From: Candidatus Peribacteria bacterium
Lineage (GTDB): Bacteria > Patescibacteriota > Gracilibacteria > Absconditabacterales > Absconditicoccaceae
Length of the DNA: 64,000 nt
NCBI GenBank assembly: GCA_023898485.1
Contig: CP060225.1
Coordinates: 930,001 to 994,000, forward strand
Reading direction: 5' to 3'
Made by a program: the position numbers and the translations under genes. Of the stretch, positions 20,156-30,542 are shown one piece after another. The first letter of the stretch is position 1. The number at the start of each line of letters is the position of its first letter. Below the pieces are notes generated by a model. It made no database searches, was not told the DNA's origin, and worked only from the letters and a program-made list of their open reading frames with translations.

Positions 20156-22015
20156 ATGCTTCCCATCTCCCATATTCCCCATGAGCCCGGTATTTATCTC
20201 TTTTGTGATGCGAAAGGGAAGTATCTTTATATAGGAAAAGCCAAGAATCTCCACAAGCGTGTGCAGCAGTATTTCACTCCCTGATCGGTGTGGAAGCAGG
20301 ACATGGTCCGCAAGGCGAGTTCTATCGAGTATATCCAGACGCAGTCGGAGTCGGAAGCACTTTTTCTCGAAGATAATCTGATTAAGCAACATCAGCCACC
20401 GTTCAATAGTCTACTTAAAGGTGATAATTCATACGGATTTATCAAGATAACGAATGAGGAGTTTTCGCAGGTGTTCTTCACTCGCGATAGGAGGCAGGAT
20501 GGAGCGATCTATATCGGCCCCAAGCGTTACACTCGCCAGATCAAAGACGTACTCCACTATCTCCGCCAACTGTTACAGTACAGATGATGCAAAAAGACTC
20601 AGTTTGCCTCAGGAAAGCTTTGCTCAGACTACTATCGAGGTCTGTGTCGCGGACGATGTGTACTGGCAAAGCTAAAAAGCCAAAACGATAAAACGTCAAA
20701 ACGCAACGAATCACTGATTGCGCAAGCAGAATCACAATGATTGGAGATAGATCATGACTACAGCTATTATCACACCCAATACGCAGAGATTATGACCCTG
20801 GTTCAAGATGTCTTCGAATGACGTCAGGACCATGTATTGGACCACATCCGTATACAGATAGACGAAGCAGTGAGTCGTGAGCACTTCGAGCGAGCAGCGA
20901 GACTCAGAGATATCTATACCGGACTCAATGATCTCATCCAGCGTCAGGATGTGGTGATCGATCTGGCACGAGATGGTCATGTGCGACAGGTGCAGCAGAT
21001 CGGTTCGTGGCGAGTCTGGGTGATCGCAACCTTCCAACAAGGCAGACTAGTCGACATCATCCGCCAGAGAGAGTCCATAGAGGAGACATCACTCAACGAA
21101 CTCCTTTCACTCCTTGAACTCGAATACGGTGATCCCACACTTATTGATACCGCAGAATATAAGCAGTTTGTCCGTACGCACAGGGACGTGGATCGAGACG
21201 ATCGTGAGGGTCTGATTACGTTTTTGACTCAAGAAGTAGGTCATGGGATCATCGGTATCACTGGACAGACCTATCTGACCAAAGACTACTATATAGCGAT
21301 TGCGGACGTGCTTGCCAAGGCGGTCGATAGCTATATCGTGAGTACTTCGCGAGAGTCATGATCGGTGATGAGCGATATCTTGGAGACCTTTCAGCAGCGT
21401 TATTTTTTGAAAAGTTACCCCTATCATATCGAGTGTGTGGATATCTCCCACATGGGCGGCAAACATACATCGGGAGGTCTGTCTTCGCTCCAGTGATGAG
21501 TGCCATATACCTATGGTTATCGCAACTATAAGATCCAGACCGTCAGTGGAGGTGATGACTACGGAGCACTGACCGAATTGATCACCCGCCGTTTCAAACT
21601 AGGAAAATCCCCCCATCCTCAGCAGACTTCGGATACCCCCCTTGAGCAAGGGGGGCAAGGAGCGATGTCAGGAGCGAGTGGGGGGATGGGGTATCCTGAT
21701 CTCTTCATCCTTGATGGAGGACTACGTCAGCTATGACTGATTCCCAAGCTGATTGATCAGTACCCTGAGCAGATGCAGACGCTCATGCAGACGACCCAGT
21801 TCGCCGCTCTCGAAAAGGGCAAGTGAAGAAAGAGAGCCAATAAAAAAACCAACCCCGAGACCCTTCACGTCCTGCTCGATGATGGAGAAGTAGTTTCGAA
21901 ATCACTCATCTACGACCAGGTCGATCAGCTTCTCGTCCAGCTCCGTGACGAATCCCACCGCATGGCCAATAAGCAGAGAAAGAGAGGGATGGGGAAGGAG
22001 GTGAAAGAAAAGTAG
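20156..22015 (+). CDS. uvrC: UvrABC excinuclease subunit C
   Basis: Makes both incisions in nucleotide excision repair. 619 residues. GIY-YIG nuclease domain at the start (GIYLFCDAKGKYLYIGKAKN), a UVR-type helix pair near REHFERAARLRDIYTGL, and the RNase H-like C-terminal nuclease (IECVDISHMGGKHTSGG, YPDLFILDGGLRQL). UGA glycines lie at about 20282, 20585, 20738, 20819, 21359, 21497, 21734 and 21824. Between RFKLGK and YPDLF about 30 residues rich in Gly, Gln and Pro come from a GC-rich palindromic segment, not seen in ordinary UvrC. The ATG is at 20156; stop TAG. Confidence 0.95.
21610..21690. repeat. GC-rich palindromic insertion inside uvrC
   Basis: Nested inverted repeats CCCCCCTTG/CAAGGGGGG and CCCCATCC/GGATGGGG in an otherwise AT-richer gene. 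The reading frame stays open and adds about 27 low-complexity residues just before the conserved DGG motif region. A related CCCCCTTG/AGGGGG hairpin interrupts the cysteine desulfurase gene at 42440-42490. Confidence 0.65.
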
Positions 22016-22195
22016 TAGGTAGAAAAGGCAAAAAATGATCCTCCTTTGTAAAAGAGGTTGTGGTGCCAGGTATTCCCTTTTCCAAAGTGGAAACAAAGCC
22101 CCTATCACATGACAAAAAATACTATTGACTTCGTGATATATATATACAATAGCAGCAATCTTCGGAATGAATTCGAGGAGGTTAAAAAAATAATT

Positions 22196-22435
22196 ATGGA
22201 AAAAATTTTTAAAGTAACTAAGGTCATCGTGCTGTCGGTGATCTATTGTGTGGCATTGTTTGTTTCATATCATGCAGCGGTGCGTGGGATATGCACATGT
22301 GATGCACATACGATTTTTTCTGGGTGTGGCTTATTTATGGTGTGCGAAACAATCGCACTGTCACCATTAGTGTTTATGATCATGATCCTATTGGTGCTCC
22401 TATTCCTCACCCCGATCGGTCTAATAATCGACTAA
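22196..22435 (+). CDS. Small two-helix membrane protein of unknown function
   Basis: 79 residues with two hydrophobic helices and four cysteines between and in them (GICTCDA, SGCGLFMVCE). The ATG is preceded at 14 bases by GAGGAGG, the clearest Shine-Dalgarno sequence in this part of the window, and by TTGACT at 22125 in a TATA-rich stretch, a possible promoter with a short spacer. Followed by a strong terminator, so it is a single-gene unit. No family recognised. Confidence 0.65.
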   Translation: MEKIFKVTKVIVLSVIYCVALFVSYHAAVRGICTCDAHTIFSGCGLFMVCETIALSPLVFMIMILLVLLFLTPIGLIID

Positions 22436-22447
22436 ACCTTAGACCTC

Positions 22448-22484
22448 AACCACACTCAGTATCTGTCTGGATGTGGTTTTTTTT
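22448..22484 (+). terminator. Rho-independent terminator
   Basis: AACCACA and TGTGGTT flank a long loop and run into T8, just after the small membrane protein gene. Confidence 0.8.
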
Positions 22485-22496
22485 CTATATAAAAAA

Positions 22497-22602
22497 AACA
22501 GGAGCGTCCCCGATGTTTATACACATCGGTATGAGAGAGATATATCGCTACATCTGACTCATACTGATATGGAGAAATCGAAAGAATGACGCTCCTGTTT
22601 TT
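22497..22602. ncRNA. Structured element closed by a 12-bp stem, candidate small RNA
   Basis: AACAGGAGCGTC (22497-22508) pairs perfectly with GACGCTCCTGTT (22588-22599), which runs into TTTTT. Inside are CCGATGT/ACATCGG with a small loop, and TATGAG/CTCATA around a longer loop. The complement would also form a stem ending in T's. No credible reading frame covers it. It could be a small RNA with its own terminator or an elaborate terminator. Confidence 0.4.
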
Positions 22603-22977
22603 ATCAAGTATCCGATCCTGCGGTGTCGCCGACCTAGATACGATGTGGGAGGATACTCACCACAAGATAGCCGATGGAGTGGGGGAATAACTCACATTGT
22701 GTTGATGAGAGTTGGCACCTACCTATCACCTCAGCATATGATAATCATAGAGAGCGGAATGTGTTTTGTCATTTTTTGTATGATATTTTTGATTCTTTAG
22801 GAGACAAAATGAAAAAATAGTATATGGTTGTCTCTTGTGTGAGCGGGAATAGTGTGTTTTGTGTTTTTGAGATATGGTATTTTTGTTTGTTATGTGTAAT
22901 ATGTAGAAACATGATCTTTGTGAGTATGGGGATAATGCTTGATAATTGCTTTATTTGATCGATAGATTCTATTCTTT
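22603..22977. other. 375-base gap after the structured element
   Basis: The first 150 bases are more GC-rich than their surroundings and contain short complementary pieces (TGTGG/CCACA, GAGT/ACTC), so RNA structure is possible. I found no match to tmRNA, RNase P, SRP or 6S signature sequences. The rest is AT-rich and leads to the YrdC-like gene; no clear promoter. Confidence 0.3.
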
Positions 22978-23478
22978 ATGAAACTATTGTCTCGAGATGT
23001 CTTGTGTGGTGTAGAACATCCTGGAGTGATGCTCTTGCCTACCGATACGGTATATGGTCTACATGCACGTATGGATGATACGACTGCTGTTGTTGCGCTT
23101 CAGACCATCAAAGAGAGGGATGATACAAGATATTTTATCACGCTGATCAGTTCGTGGTCACATCTGGAGCAATGTGGTATTGTGTTGCAGGATCGTCATC
23201 GTAATATGCTCGAAAAACTATGGCCCTGACCCTATACGGTATTGCTCCGTGATCATGAAGGTCTGACTCATTCTTTTCGTTGGCCTGCAAAACCTCTGCT
23301 TCTACAGCTTATAGATCAGCAATGACCGCTCTATTCTACTTCTGCTAATTGGCATGGATTTCCCACCGCATCCTCTCTTGTTGGATTGGACGATAGGTTG
23401 CAGTTTTTGATAGATTATGGAATAGATGAGTGAGTCTTGACATGATCATCATCAACCATTATTGATATAGTAAGATAA
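22978..23478 (+). CDS. tsaC: YrdC/Sua5-domain threonylcarbamoyl-AMP synthase
   Basis: Makes threonylcarbamoyl-AMP for the t6A37 modification of ANN-decoding tRNAs. 166 residues: LLPTDTVYGLHARMDD (the family's P-T-DT-YGL core), KERDDTRYFITLIS, LEKLWPGPYTVLL with UGA for the PGP glycine, and YSTSANWHG. Short single-domain form without the Sua5 C-terminal domain. The last part holds two further UGA glycines. ATG start, TAA stop. Confidence 0.9.
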
Positions 23479-23514
23479 ATATCGCTACATGCCGTTGTCC
23501 CTTTTTACATTGAG

Positions 23515-23549
23515 AAAAATCAGGATCTCTTTGACCCTGATTCTTTTTG
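23515..23549. terminator. Bidirectional terminator
   Basis: AAAAATCAGG and CCTGATTCTTTTT form a stem with T tracts on both strands, between the plus-strand YrdC-like gene and the minus-strand surface protein gene. Confidence 0.8.
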
Positions 23550-23560
23550 GTTATGGTGTC

Positions 23561-24475
23561 TTAGTGTTTGCGTTTTAGGAGGAGATAGCCGCCAATAACA
23601 GCGATTAATCCTATGATCATGAGTGTTTCTTTGGGTCCAGTTTGTGTATTGACTGCTGTGACAGCAAAATCTTCTAGGTGCATGGTTTGTGTACATGCCT
23701 TACCATATTCTGTATCATTCGCATCGAGTGGTACCAGCTTTATGAGATAGGTCCCAGCTTGTGACGGTGTGAAGACAAATTGTTCTGCTGTGAGATCAGC
23801 AGTACCGATCGTTCTAAATGCGCTTTCTGACTCTCCTCTTGCTTCTAGGCGTACTTTGCCACTATTGACAAGTGCGTCTCGCGTGACAGTCACTTTGTCA
23901 TTATCTTGTGACCGTGATATATTGGCAGCACACATATCAGGTGCAGCGCTATGTGTGGTGTCAGTGGTGTCTGTTGTGTTACGATTATCATATATATCTT
24001 GGTAGTTGAACGATATCTCTTCTGATGGAGTACCTAGGAGTCCGTTTTTTCTTGGGAAGATGGTAAGGTAATATGTTTGTTCTGCTTGGATATCGGTTCC
24101 TACGTTGAGGTCACATTCGATTTCTTGTTTTCCTTCAAGTTCACTAGCAACGAAGGTACATGAGACTGTCTCGATTTGATCAGTAGAATTATTGGCCTCT
24201 AGATCAGCACGAGGGGCACCTGCATAGCTAACATCGTATTCGAGAATAGGATCAGACCCATCATAGACGATAGGAGCTACTATGGTAAGTGTAGTATCAG
24301 TGGCATCTATAGCCTGTACAATATCGGTGGTATTGAACCCAAAATTTGCATCTGTCGAAGTAACTTGTACAGCATCATCTATGTACTCAAAAATATTCTC
24401 ATCTTGAGCAAAGATACCGGTAACTCCTGTTATACTAAGGATTGCTACGGCGGAAAGTGCAGCTAATTTTTTCAT
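23561..24475 (-). CDS. Secreted surface protein with C-terminal anchor signal
   Basis: 304 residues. An N-terminal signal peptide (MKKLAALSAVAILSITGVTG, then IFAQ) is followed by two beta-rich domains with Fibronectin/Ig-like composition separated by a Thr/Asp linker. The C terminus shows TQTGPKE, then a hydrophobic helix, then KRKH. This three-part tail resembles sortase-type sorting signals, though the motif is not LPXTG. Four cysteines could make two disulfides. No UGA codons. Function unknown; probably cell-surface exposed. Confidence 0.7.
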   Translation of the reverse strand: MKKLAALSAVAILSITGVTGIFAQDENIFEYIDDAVQVTSTDANFGFNTTDIVQAIDATDTTLTIVAPIVYDGSDPILEYDVSYAGAPRADLEANNSTDQIETVSCTFVASELEGKQEIECDLNVGTDIQAEQTYYLTIFPRKNGLLGTPSEEISFNYQDIYDNRNTTDTTDTTHSAAPDMCAANISRSQDNDKVTVTRDALVNSGKVRLEARGESESAFRTIGTADLTAEQFVFTPSQAGTYLIKLVPLDANDTEYGKACTQTMHLEDFAVTAVNTQTGPKETLMIIGLIAVIGGYLLLKRKH

Positions 24476-24811
24476 ATACCCTGTGTGTACAAAAACTAAA
24501 AATTTCTGTCATCATAGGTATTATTTATTATTTTTCTACCGTTTTTCACATATAATCTCTTTACAATATTTTTATATTGTTCACTATATGTGAATAATTT
24601 GCAATCTTTTGTATATCAGTGTTTCTGTCTGTGGTTATATGGTGGGGTGTCTTGTTGTTTGTATTCTATGCTCTTTTTATTGTATATTTTTTTCTGAACG
24701 TTGCTCTTGTGATATCTGCTATGAACACTATATCTTGTGGTATAAATAGTCTTAGAGACACAATATATTGTGGTAATGGTGTCTTTTTTATTTGGATGAA
24801 ATTATGTATTG
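24476..24811. other. 336-base nrd regulatory region
   Basis: Contains a long AT-rich inverted repeat near 24547-24593 (TTCACATATA / TATATGTGAA, enclosing ACAATAT / ATATTGT) and, closer to nrdB, two NrdR boxes. A hydrophobic frame crosses it but overlaps the boxes and is not credible as a gene. Confidence 0.5.
24725..24773 (+). promoter_or_regulatory. Two NrdR boxes upstream of nrdB
   Basis: ACACTATATCTTGTGG (24725-24740) and ACACAATATATTGTGG (24758-24773) match the NrdR box consensus closely. They are 33 bases apart start to start, about three helical turns, the arrangement NrdR needs for repression. A TATAAAT lies between them. Expected effect: repression of nrdB and nrdA when dATP is high. 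Confidence 0.82.
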
Positions 24812-26086
24812 ATGGTGGTGGAATGGATTCAAAAAAGAGATGGAGGTATCCAGAGATTTGAAGTTGGTAAGATAGAAGACGCTATCTATAAAGCTATGAA
24901 ACAAGTGGGTCATGGCACTAAAAGTGATGCAAAAGTACTTGCTCGTCTTGTACATGCAACCCTTGATCAGCACCTGATCAATAATCCTGACTACATGTGG
25001 ACGGTAGAATGAGTGCAGGACAAAGTTGAAGAAACGTTGATGTCAAGCAATTTCCATGATGTAGCGAAATCATATATCCTCTATAGAGAAAGAAGAAATC
25101 AGGAGAGGAGAAGAGATATCTTCAAAAAAAGAATGAACGTAAAACCATATGAATATCCAGAATTGCTCGAGTATGTGGATGCGATCCGTCACTCGTATTG
25201 GATCCATACAGAGTTTAATTTTTCAGGGGATGTGCAGCATTTCCATACGCAGGTCACCGATAGTGAGCGCAATGCTATCAAAAACACCATGCTGGCTATC
25301 GCGCAGATTGAGGTAGCGGTCAAATCGTTTTGGGGTGATATCTACAAAAAGATGCCCAAGCCAGAAATTGGTTCGGTGGGTGCAACATTCGCTGAGTCTG
25401 AGGTTCGTCATCAGGACGCGTATGCGCATCTGCTTGAAGTTTTGGGTCTGAATGATGATTTCAACCAGCTCAAACATGTGCCTGCAATCATGGCGAGGAT
25501 CAACTATCTCGACAAAGCAAACAAACATGCTCAGTCTGATGATCCGGAGAAATATGCGTTTACATTGGCGTTGTTTTCGCTGTTTGTAGAGCATGTGTCA
25601 CTGTTCTCTCAGTTCTTAATCATGATGTCATTCAACAAATACAAGAACCTTTTCAAAGGTATTTCGAATGCGGTCGAAGCAACATCAAAAGAGGAGCAGA
25701 TACATGGCCTGTTCGGTATCGATGTGATACGTATCCTCCAAGATGAGCGTCCAGAATGGTTCGGTGATGAATACAAGGAGCAAATAGCTGATATGTGTCA
25801 GGAGGCGTACGATGCAGAGTGTCAGATCTTGGATTGGATCTTTGAACAAGGAGAGTTGGATTTCTTACCGATCAAGACGATACAAGAGTTTATCAAAAAT
25901 AGATTTAACAATTCACTCGAAAGTATCGGTGCAGATAAGATCTTCGAGATCGATGAGCAGGAAGTACAGAAGACAGACCGATTTGACGATGAGGTGATTG
26001 CGACGAAGCACGGTGACTTCTTCGATAAGAGAGCCATCAACTATAATAAGAGATCAAAGAGCGTGACAGCGGATGATTTATTCTAG
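24812..26086 (+). CDS. nrdB: Ribonucleotide reductase class I beta subunit with N-terminal ATP-cone
   Basis: Supplies the radical for NDP reduction. 424 residues. Residues about 1-95 are an ATP-cone (IQKRDGGIQRFEVGKIEDAI, VQDKVEETLM), normally found on NrdA. The R2 domain follows with carboxylate ligands in FAESEVRHQDAYAH, LFVEHVSLF and ATSKEEQIHG; the Tyr four residues after the first His matches the radical tyrosine of R2. One UGA glycine (25010). Start ATG 24812; TTG 24809 and ATG 24776 are in frame. The nrdA gene is two genes downstream and lacks the cone. Confidence 0.93.
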
Positions 26087-26142
26087 TCTTTGGTTTATTG
26101 GTCTTTAGTCTTTGGTGTTTTTATATTGATTTTTTAATAGCC

Positions 26143-26592
26143 ATGTCCTGAGAGAAACATACAAATGTACCAGCTTCTTATTTGGTTTTATTAAGAGATA
26201 ATAAGGTACTTTTGTTAAGGCGCTTTAATACTGGGTATGAGGATGGAAATTATTCTCTTATTGCGTGACATGTGGATCCGTGAGAGACTTTTACTCAAGC
26301 CATTATTAGAGAAGCAGAGGAAGAGGCGTGAATTTCCTTACGGCCTGAGGATCTGAGAGTGGTTCATGTGATGCATAGAGATTCTTGACAATCTTTGGAT
26401 AATGAAAGAGTGGATGTTTTCTTTACTATAGAAAAATGGGATGGTGAAATTGTAAATAAAGAACCCCATAAGTGTGATGATTTATCGTGGTTCGATTTAT
26501 GAGATATTCCAGATAATACTATACCCTATATTAAGCAAGCCCTTGAAGCAATACACAATAAGAATTTTTATAGTGAGTATGGTCGACATTAA
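26143..26592 (+). CDS. NUDIX hydrolase
   Basis: 149 residues. All three invariant glycines of the Nudix box are UGA codons, so nothing is visible under the standard code. The box reads G-HVDPG-E then seven residues and REAEEEAG, with the catalytic REXXEE acidic residues intact. N-terminal NVPASYLVLLRDNKVLLLRR is the usual first strand pair. Probably hydrolyses a nucleoside diphosphate-X substrate; which one is unknown. It lies between nrdB and nrdA, so a nucleotide-related role is plausible. ATG start, TAA stop. Confidence 0.9.
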
Positions 26593-26645
26593 TTCATTTC
26601 ACTATTATTTCACAACTTTTTTACTATCGTTTCACTATTGTATCT

Positions 26646-28325
26646 ATGGCATTTGATTGGTTGAATGAGCATTCACAAACATTCTTAGAGAGAGGGTATC
26701 TACTCCCTGGACAAACGGTCCAAGAGCGTGTCCGTCAGATCACGGACAAGGCAGAGAAAATCTTAGGAAAAGAAGGATTTTCTGACAAGATGTATGACTA
26801 TATGTCACGTGGTCGGTATGCGTTCTCGACTCCGGTCTGGACGAATTTCGCGTCAGAGAGAGGTCTTCCTATCTCGTGTTTTGGGTCATATATCGCTGAT
26901 GATATGGGATCGATCATGTATACGCAGGCAGAAGTCGGTATCATGTCCAAACTCGGTGGTGGTACGTCTGCATATTTCTGAGCACTTCGTGAGCGTGGCG
27001 CTCCGATCAAGGATAATGGTCACTCATCTGGGTCAGTGCATTTTATGCAGCTCTTCGAGACACTGATCAGTGTGGTGAGTCAGGGATCGACGAGACGTGG
27101 ACACTTGGCTCCATATTTGCCGCTCGAGCATCCTGATGCAGACGAATTTCTCAACATCGGTACCGAAGGTAATCCTATCCAAAAACTCACTCATGGTGTC
27201 ACCGTCGGTGATGAGTGGTTGCAGTCTATGGTCGATGGCGATGAAGACAAAAGAAAACTCTGGGCCAAAGTCATCCAAAGAAGAGGTGAGATGGGCTATC
27301 CCTATATTATGTTCTCTGACAATGCGAATAATGGTACGGTCGATGTGTACAAAGATAAGGGTCTCAAGATTTATGCATCCAACATGTGTTCTGAAATCAT
27401 GCTTCCGTCCAAGGAAGACTGGTCATTCGTTTGCTGTCTGTCGTCTATGAACCTGGCTCACTATGATGAGTGGAAAGATACGGATGCGGTTGAGGTGATG
27501 ACATATTTCCTCGATGCGGTGATGCAAGAGTTTATTGATAAGTTAGAAGCATATAGAGATAGTGATGATCTGAGCGATCAGCAGACATTCGAGTTTATGA
27601 AAAGAACTCATGAGTTTGCTATCCAAAACAGAGCACTCGGTCTCGGTGCACTTGGATGGCATTCGTACCTCCAATCACATATGATACCGTATGAGAGTCA
27701 GGAAGCGATGCTTCTCAACCAACAAATCTTCCAACAGATCAATGAGCAAGCATATGCTGCGTCTGCGAAAATGGCAGAGGAATACGGTGAGCCAGAACTT
27801 CTGACTGGATATGGCAGAAGAAATACCACGCTCATGGCGATCGCTCCGAATACGTCATCAGCGTTTATCCTCGGGCAAGTCTCGCAGGGTATCGAGCCTG
27901 TCTGGTCCAACTACTATGTCAAAGACGTCGCCAAGGCAAAGGTTTCTATCAAGAATAAATATCTCGAAAAACTCCTCGCAGACAAGGGTCAGGATACGAG
28001 AGAGGTTCGACAGAAGATCCGTGATCACGATGGGTCTGTGCAACATTTAGACTTCCTCACCGATGAGGAGAAAGAAGTGTTCAAAACATTCTCTGAAATC
28101 AATCAGTTCGTCGTGATCGATCAGGCTGCTGATAGACAGAAATACATCGACCAAGGTCAATCGCTCAATGTGATGGTCCACCCCAATACCCCTGTCAAAG
28201 ATATCAACAATCTCTATCTCGATGCGTGGAAGCAAGGGATCAAAGCACTTTATTATCAACACAGTAAGTCTGCAGCTCAACAGCTCAGTAGGAAGATTAT
28301 CAGTTGTGTGGGGTGTGAGGGGTAG
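26646..28325 (+). CDS. nrdA: Ribonucleotide reductase class I alpha subunit
   Basis: Catalytic subunit reducing ribonucleoside diphosphates. 559 residues, short because the N-terminal ATP-cone is absent. Active-site residues: the Cys in PISCFGSYIAD, N-x-C-x-E in NMCSEIMLPS, the second redox Cys in FVCCLSSMNL, and C-terminal CVGC for thioredoxin-type re-reduction. One UGA glycine (26979). With the cone on NrdB, allosteric overall activity control would act through the beta subunit. Stop TAG. Confidence 0.93.
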
Positions 28326-28430
28326 AAGGGTAAATAGTATAAAAGTGTAAGAAGAGTAAAAAGTAATGAAACAATGGAAAGGTCGCTGGCTATAGAGCTG
28401 GTGATCTTTTAGTTTGTTTGTATATTGTTG

Positions 28431-28691
28431 ATGGTTGTAGTATGATGAGTCTACAGACACCACAAATCGACTGTATGAGATCATCACACCTATCGTGTCA
28501 TTGGTCTGGGCAAGCACTCAGAAACAGACGAAGAATTAGTAATTTATGAGCCGCTGTATGATGCTTCAGGATCGTGGCTCGGTGATCTAGATTATGCGGT
28601 GAGACCATTATATATGTGGCAAGAAGATGTCGAATGGAATGGTAAAGTAGTGAAAAGATTTACCTTGATAGATGATACTGATGTTAGATAA
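28431..28691 (+). CDS. DUF1653 domain protein
   Basis: 86 residues read through three UGA glycines. The family pattern is clear: GGVYRHHKST, YRVIGLGKHSETDEELVIYEPLY, a Trp and Arg-Pro (AVRPLYMWQED) and KRFTLID. Function of DUF1653 is not established. ATG at 28431, TAA stop. The next gene overlaps its end by 11 bases. Confidence 0.85.
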
Positions 28692-29052
28692 ACTTCTTGA
28701 ACTTAATAAGTGAAGGATGGATCATCTTTTCCAGGACGGAGAGGATTGGTATACAGGAGCGACCATGTATGTGGATGAAATGCAGAAAGAAATCGTCGAG
28801 ATGACGGAGGAACTCAGACCGGATAATGTTGTGTATCTGGAAGATGAACTGGGAGATATCTTACGAGACTACCTGTGTCTGTTGCGCTGACTGGAGCATG
28901 AGAGACTGATTGATAGTGTCGAAAATGTATGGAAATGTATTTATACCAAATTTTCTGAGAGACTAGAGTGATATCCTTACCAAGATCGAGACGGTGTCAA
29001 GAAGATACAGAAAGAGAGGCTCAGACAGGAGCATGAGAGGAGATATGGATAA
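28681..29052 (+). CDS. MazG-like NTP pyrophosphohydrolase domain protein
   Basis: 123 residues, hidden by three UGA glycines. Core motifs: MQKEIVEMTEEL and YLEDELGDILRDYLCLLRG, the metal-binding EExxE...ExxD arrangement of all-alpha NTP pyrophosphatases. Possible role: hydrolysing noncanonical or excess NTPs, consistent with the nearby nrd and NUDIX genes. It overlaps the DUF1653 gene, so translation is probably coupled. TAA stop. Confidence 0.75.
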
Positions 29053-29128
29053 ATCTTGTTTTTTTATAGATTTTATGTATAGTATATACTATATAAATCG
29101 TTTTCATATTGTTCATTGTTTGATACAT

Positions 29129-29695
29129 ATGGTCGAATATAGCAATACTTTTGACTTGCTGCCTGCGGTAGAGAGACAACATTTATTGGATACTAGAGCT
29201 GTCCTCAATCAGACATTTATGGATATGTCTCTTGATGATCTCCAGAAGAGATTTTTTGTTGCTTCTCATCCAGAAGATTGAATATTCTTATGGGATGATG
29301 TCTGGAAGAAAAGAGTTTGATATGTATCATTTGATATAATTAAAGATAATACCCTATTTATAAAAACCTATGGTGTATTGCCTGTGTATCAGAAGTACTG
29401 ATTCTCAACGCTTTTGTTGTGATGATTGATCTGATCGCGTGCACTTATATCTATCCAGAACCAATATTCTTGACAACCTATTACATCACTTTCTTTTTGT
29501 ACAAAGCAACTAAAACCCCATATTACTGAACAGAGCTATAAATATTTTGATATTTCTGATAATACATTATCTAACCCTGATATGGATGCCATTTGGAGGA
29601 GCGTTTTTCAGAAAATACAATCTCCTCATTTGGATTTTAATAGTGGCACTGATCAAGTACATATATGAAGGTATGCACTCGATTTTGATAATTAG
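29129..29695 (+). CDS. GNAT-like acetyltransferase candidate
   Basis: 188 residues. The middle matches the GNAT pattern weakly: RVGYVSFDII, KTYGVLPVYQKYGFSTLLLGGLIG (beta4 to the acetyl-CoA loop). At least eight glycines are UGA, including three near the predicted CoA-binding loop. The C-terminal third has no recognisable motif. ATG 29129, TAG stop. The assignment is tentative. Confidence 0.5.
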
Positions 29696-29784
29696 ATTTT
29701 GTTGATTTCTATGAATTGATTTGCAAACGGATCGTGTCATCTATAACCTAGGCGATATCTTTTTTTAATCTACGAAAAGTCGTT

Positions 29785-30366
29785 ATGAATCAGAAGCTTA
29801 TTTTCCTCATGGGGGTATCGGGGAGTGGCAAAAATACCGTACAGCCAGGGCTACTGGCGGATGAGTCACTTCAGCTCGAGCAAGTGAATACCACCACCAC
29901 GCGTCCTCTCAGGCCGGGCGAGAATCATGGTCTGTTTTATGATTTTGTGAGTCAGGAGAGATTTGATGAGTTGATCCAGGCAGGGGATTTTATCGAGTAT
30001 GCACTGGTACATGACAAATACTATTATGGTACGAGAAAATCATTGGTGCAGGATGTTTTCTCCCATCATAAAAACGTACTCAAACAGCTGGATATCCATG
30101 GATGGGAGCAAATTGTCCACCGTCCAGAAGTGAGATCGTATGCTAGGAGTGTTTTTATGACTATTTCTGATGAGACGATCAGACAGCGCATCCTGTCCAG
30201 AGATGAGACGATAGCAGAAGAGGAGATCCAGCGTAGACTCATGAGTGCACATTATGAGAGACAGAAGGCTACTGAGCTTTGTGATGTCGTGATTGATGTG
30301 GAGGATATGACGCCTGAGGAACAATGCCACAGACTAAAAGATCTTATTGTCGGGTTGTTGTGATAA
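29785..30366 (+). CDS. gmk: Guanylate kinase
   Basis: Phosphorylates GMP to GDP. 193 residues with the P-loop GVSGSGKNT (Asn replaces the usual Ser), TTTRPLRPGE for GMP binding, and YALVHDKYYYGTRK. The lid region RDETIAEEEIQRRL is present. The last codon before TAA is a UGA, so the protein ends VGLLG. Somewhat divergent; a guanylate-kinase-like domain with another nucleotide role is possible. Confidence 0.82.
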
Positions 30367-30384
30367 ATATCTGATTAATAGATT

Positions 30385-30420
30385 CTCAAAAAGAAAAAAA
30401 CACTCTCAAGGAGGTTTTTA
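30385..30420. terminator. Weak bidirectional terminator between gmk and tRNA-Lys
   Basis: AAAAACACTC and GAGGTTTTT form a bulged stem with A/T tracts on both sides. It serves gmk on the plus strand and the tRNA gene on the minus strand. Confidence 0.45.
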
Positions 30421-30425
30421 TCAAT

Positions 30426-30498
30426 TGGGTGATCTGGGACTCGAACCCAGGACCAGCGGCTTAAAAGGCCGTTGCTCTACCGACTGAGCTAATCACCC
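30426..30498 (-). tRNA. tRNA-Lys (anticodon UUU)
   Basis: A full cloverleaf on the minus strand: acceptor GGGTGAT/ATCACCC with A discriminator, D loop TAGCTCAGTCGGTAGAGC, anticodon loop CTTTTAA with TTT at 30465-30463, and T loop GGTTCGAGTCC. CCA is not encoded. Confidence 0.97.
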
Positions 30499-30542
30499 AT
30501 GGAGAGCGCTTAATCGTTAAACGTTTAAACGCTTAATTGTTT

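Noticed and set aside
22586..22690. 34-codon frame in the structured gap
   Set aside because: Too short, starts inside the closing stem of the structured element and has no supporting signal.
24619..24861. Hydrophobic plus-strand frame before nrdB
   Set aside because: It starts at GTG, overlaps both NrdR boxes and the nrdB start, and shows no family match.
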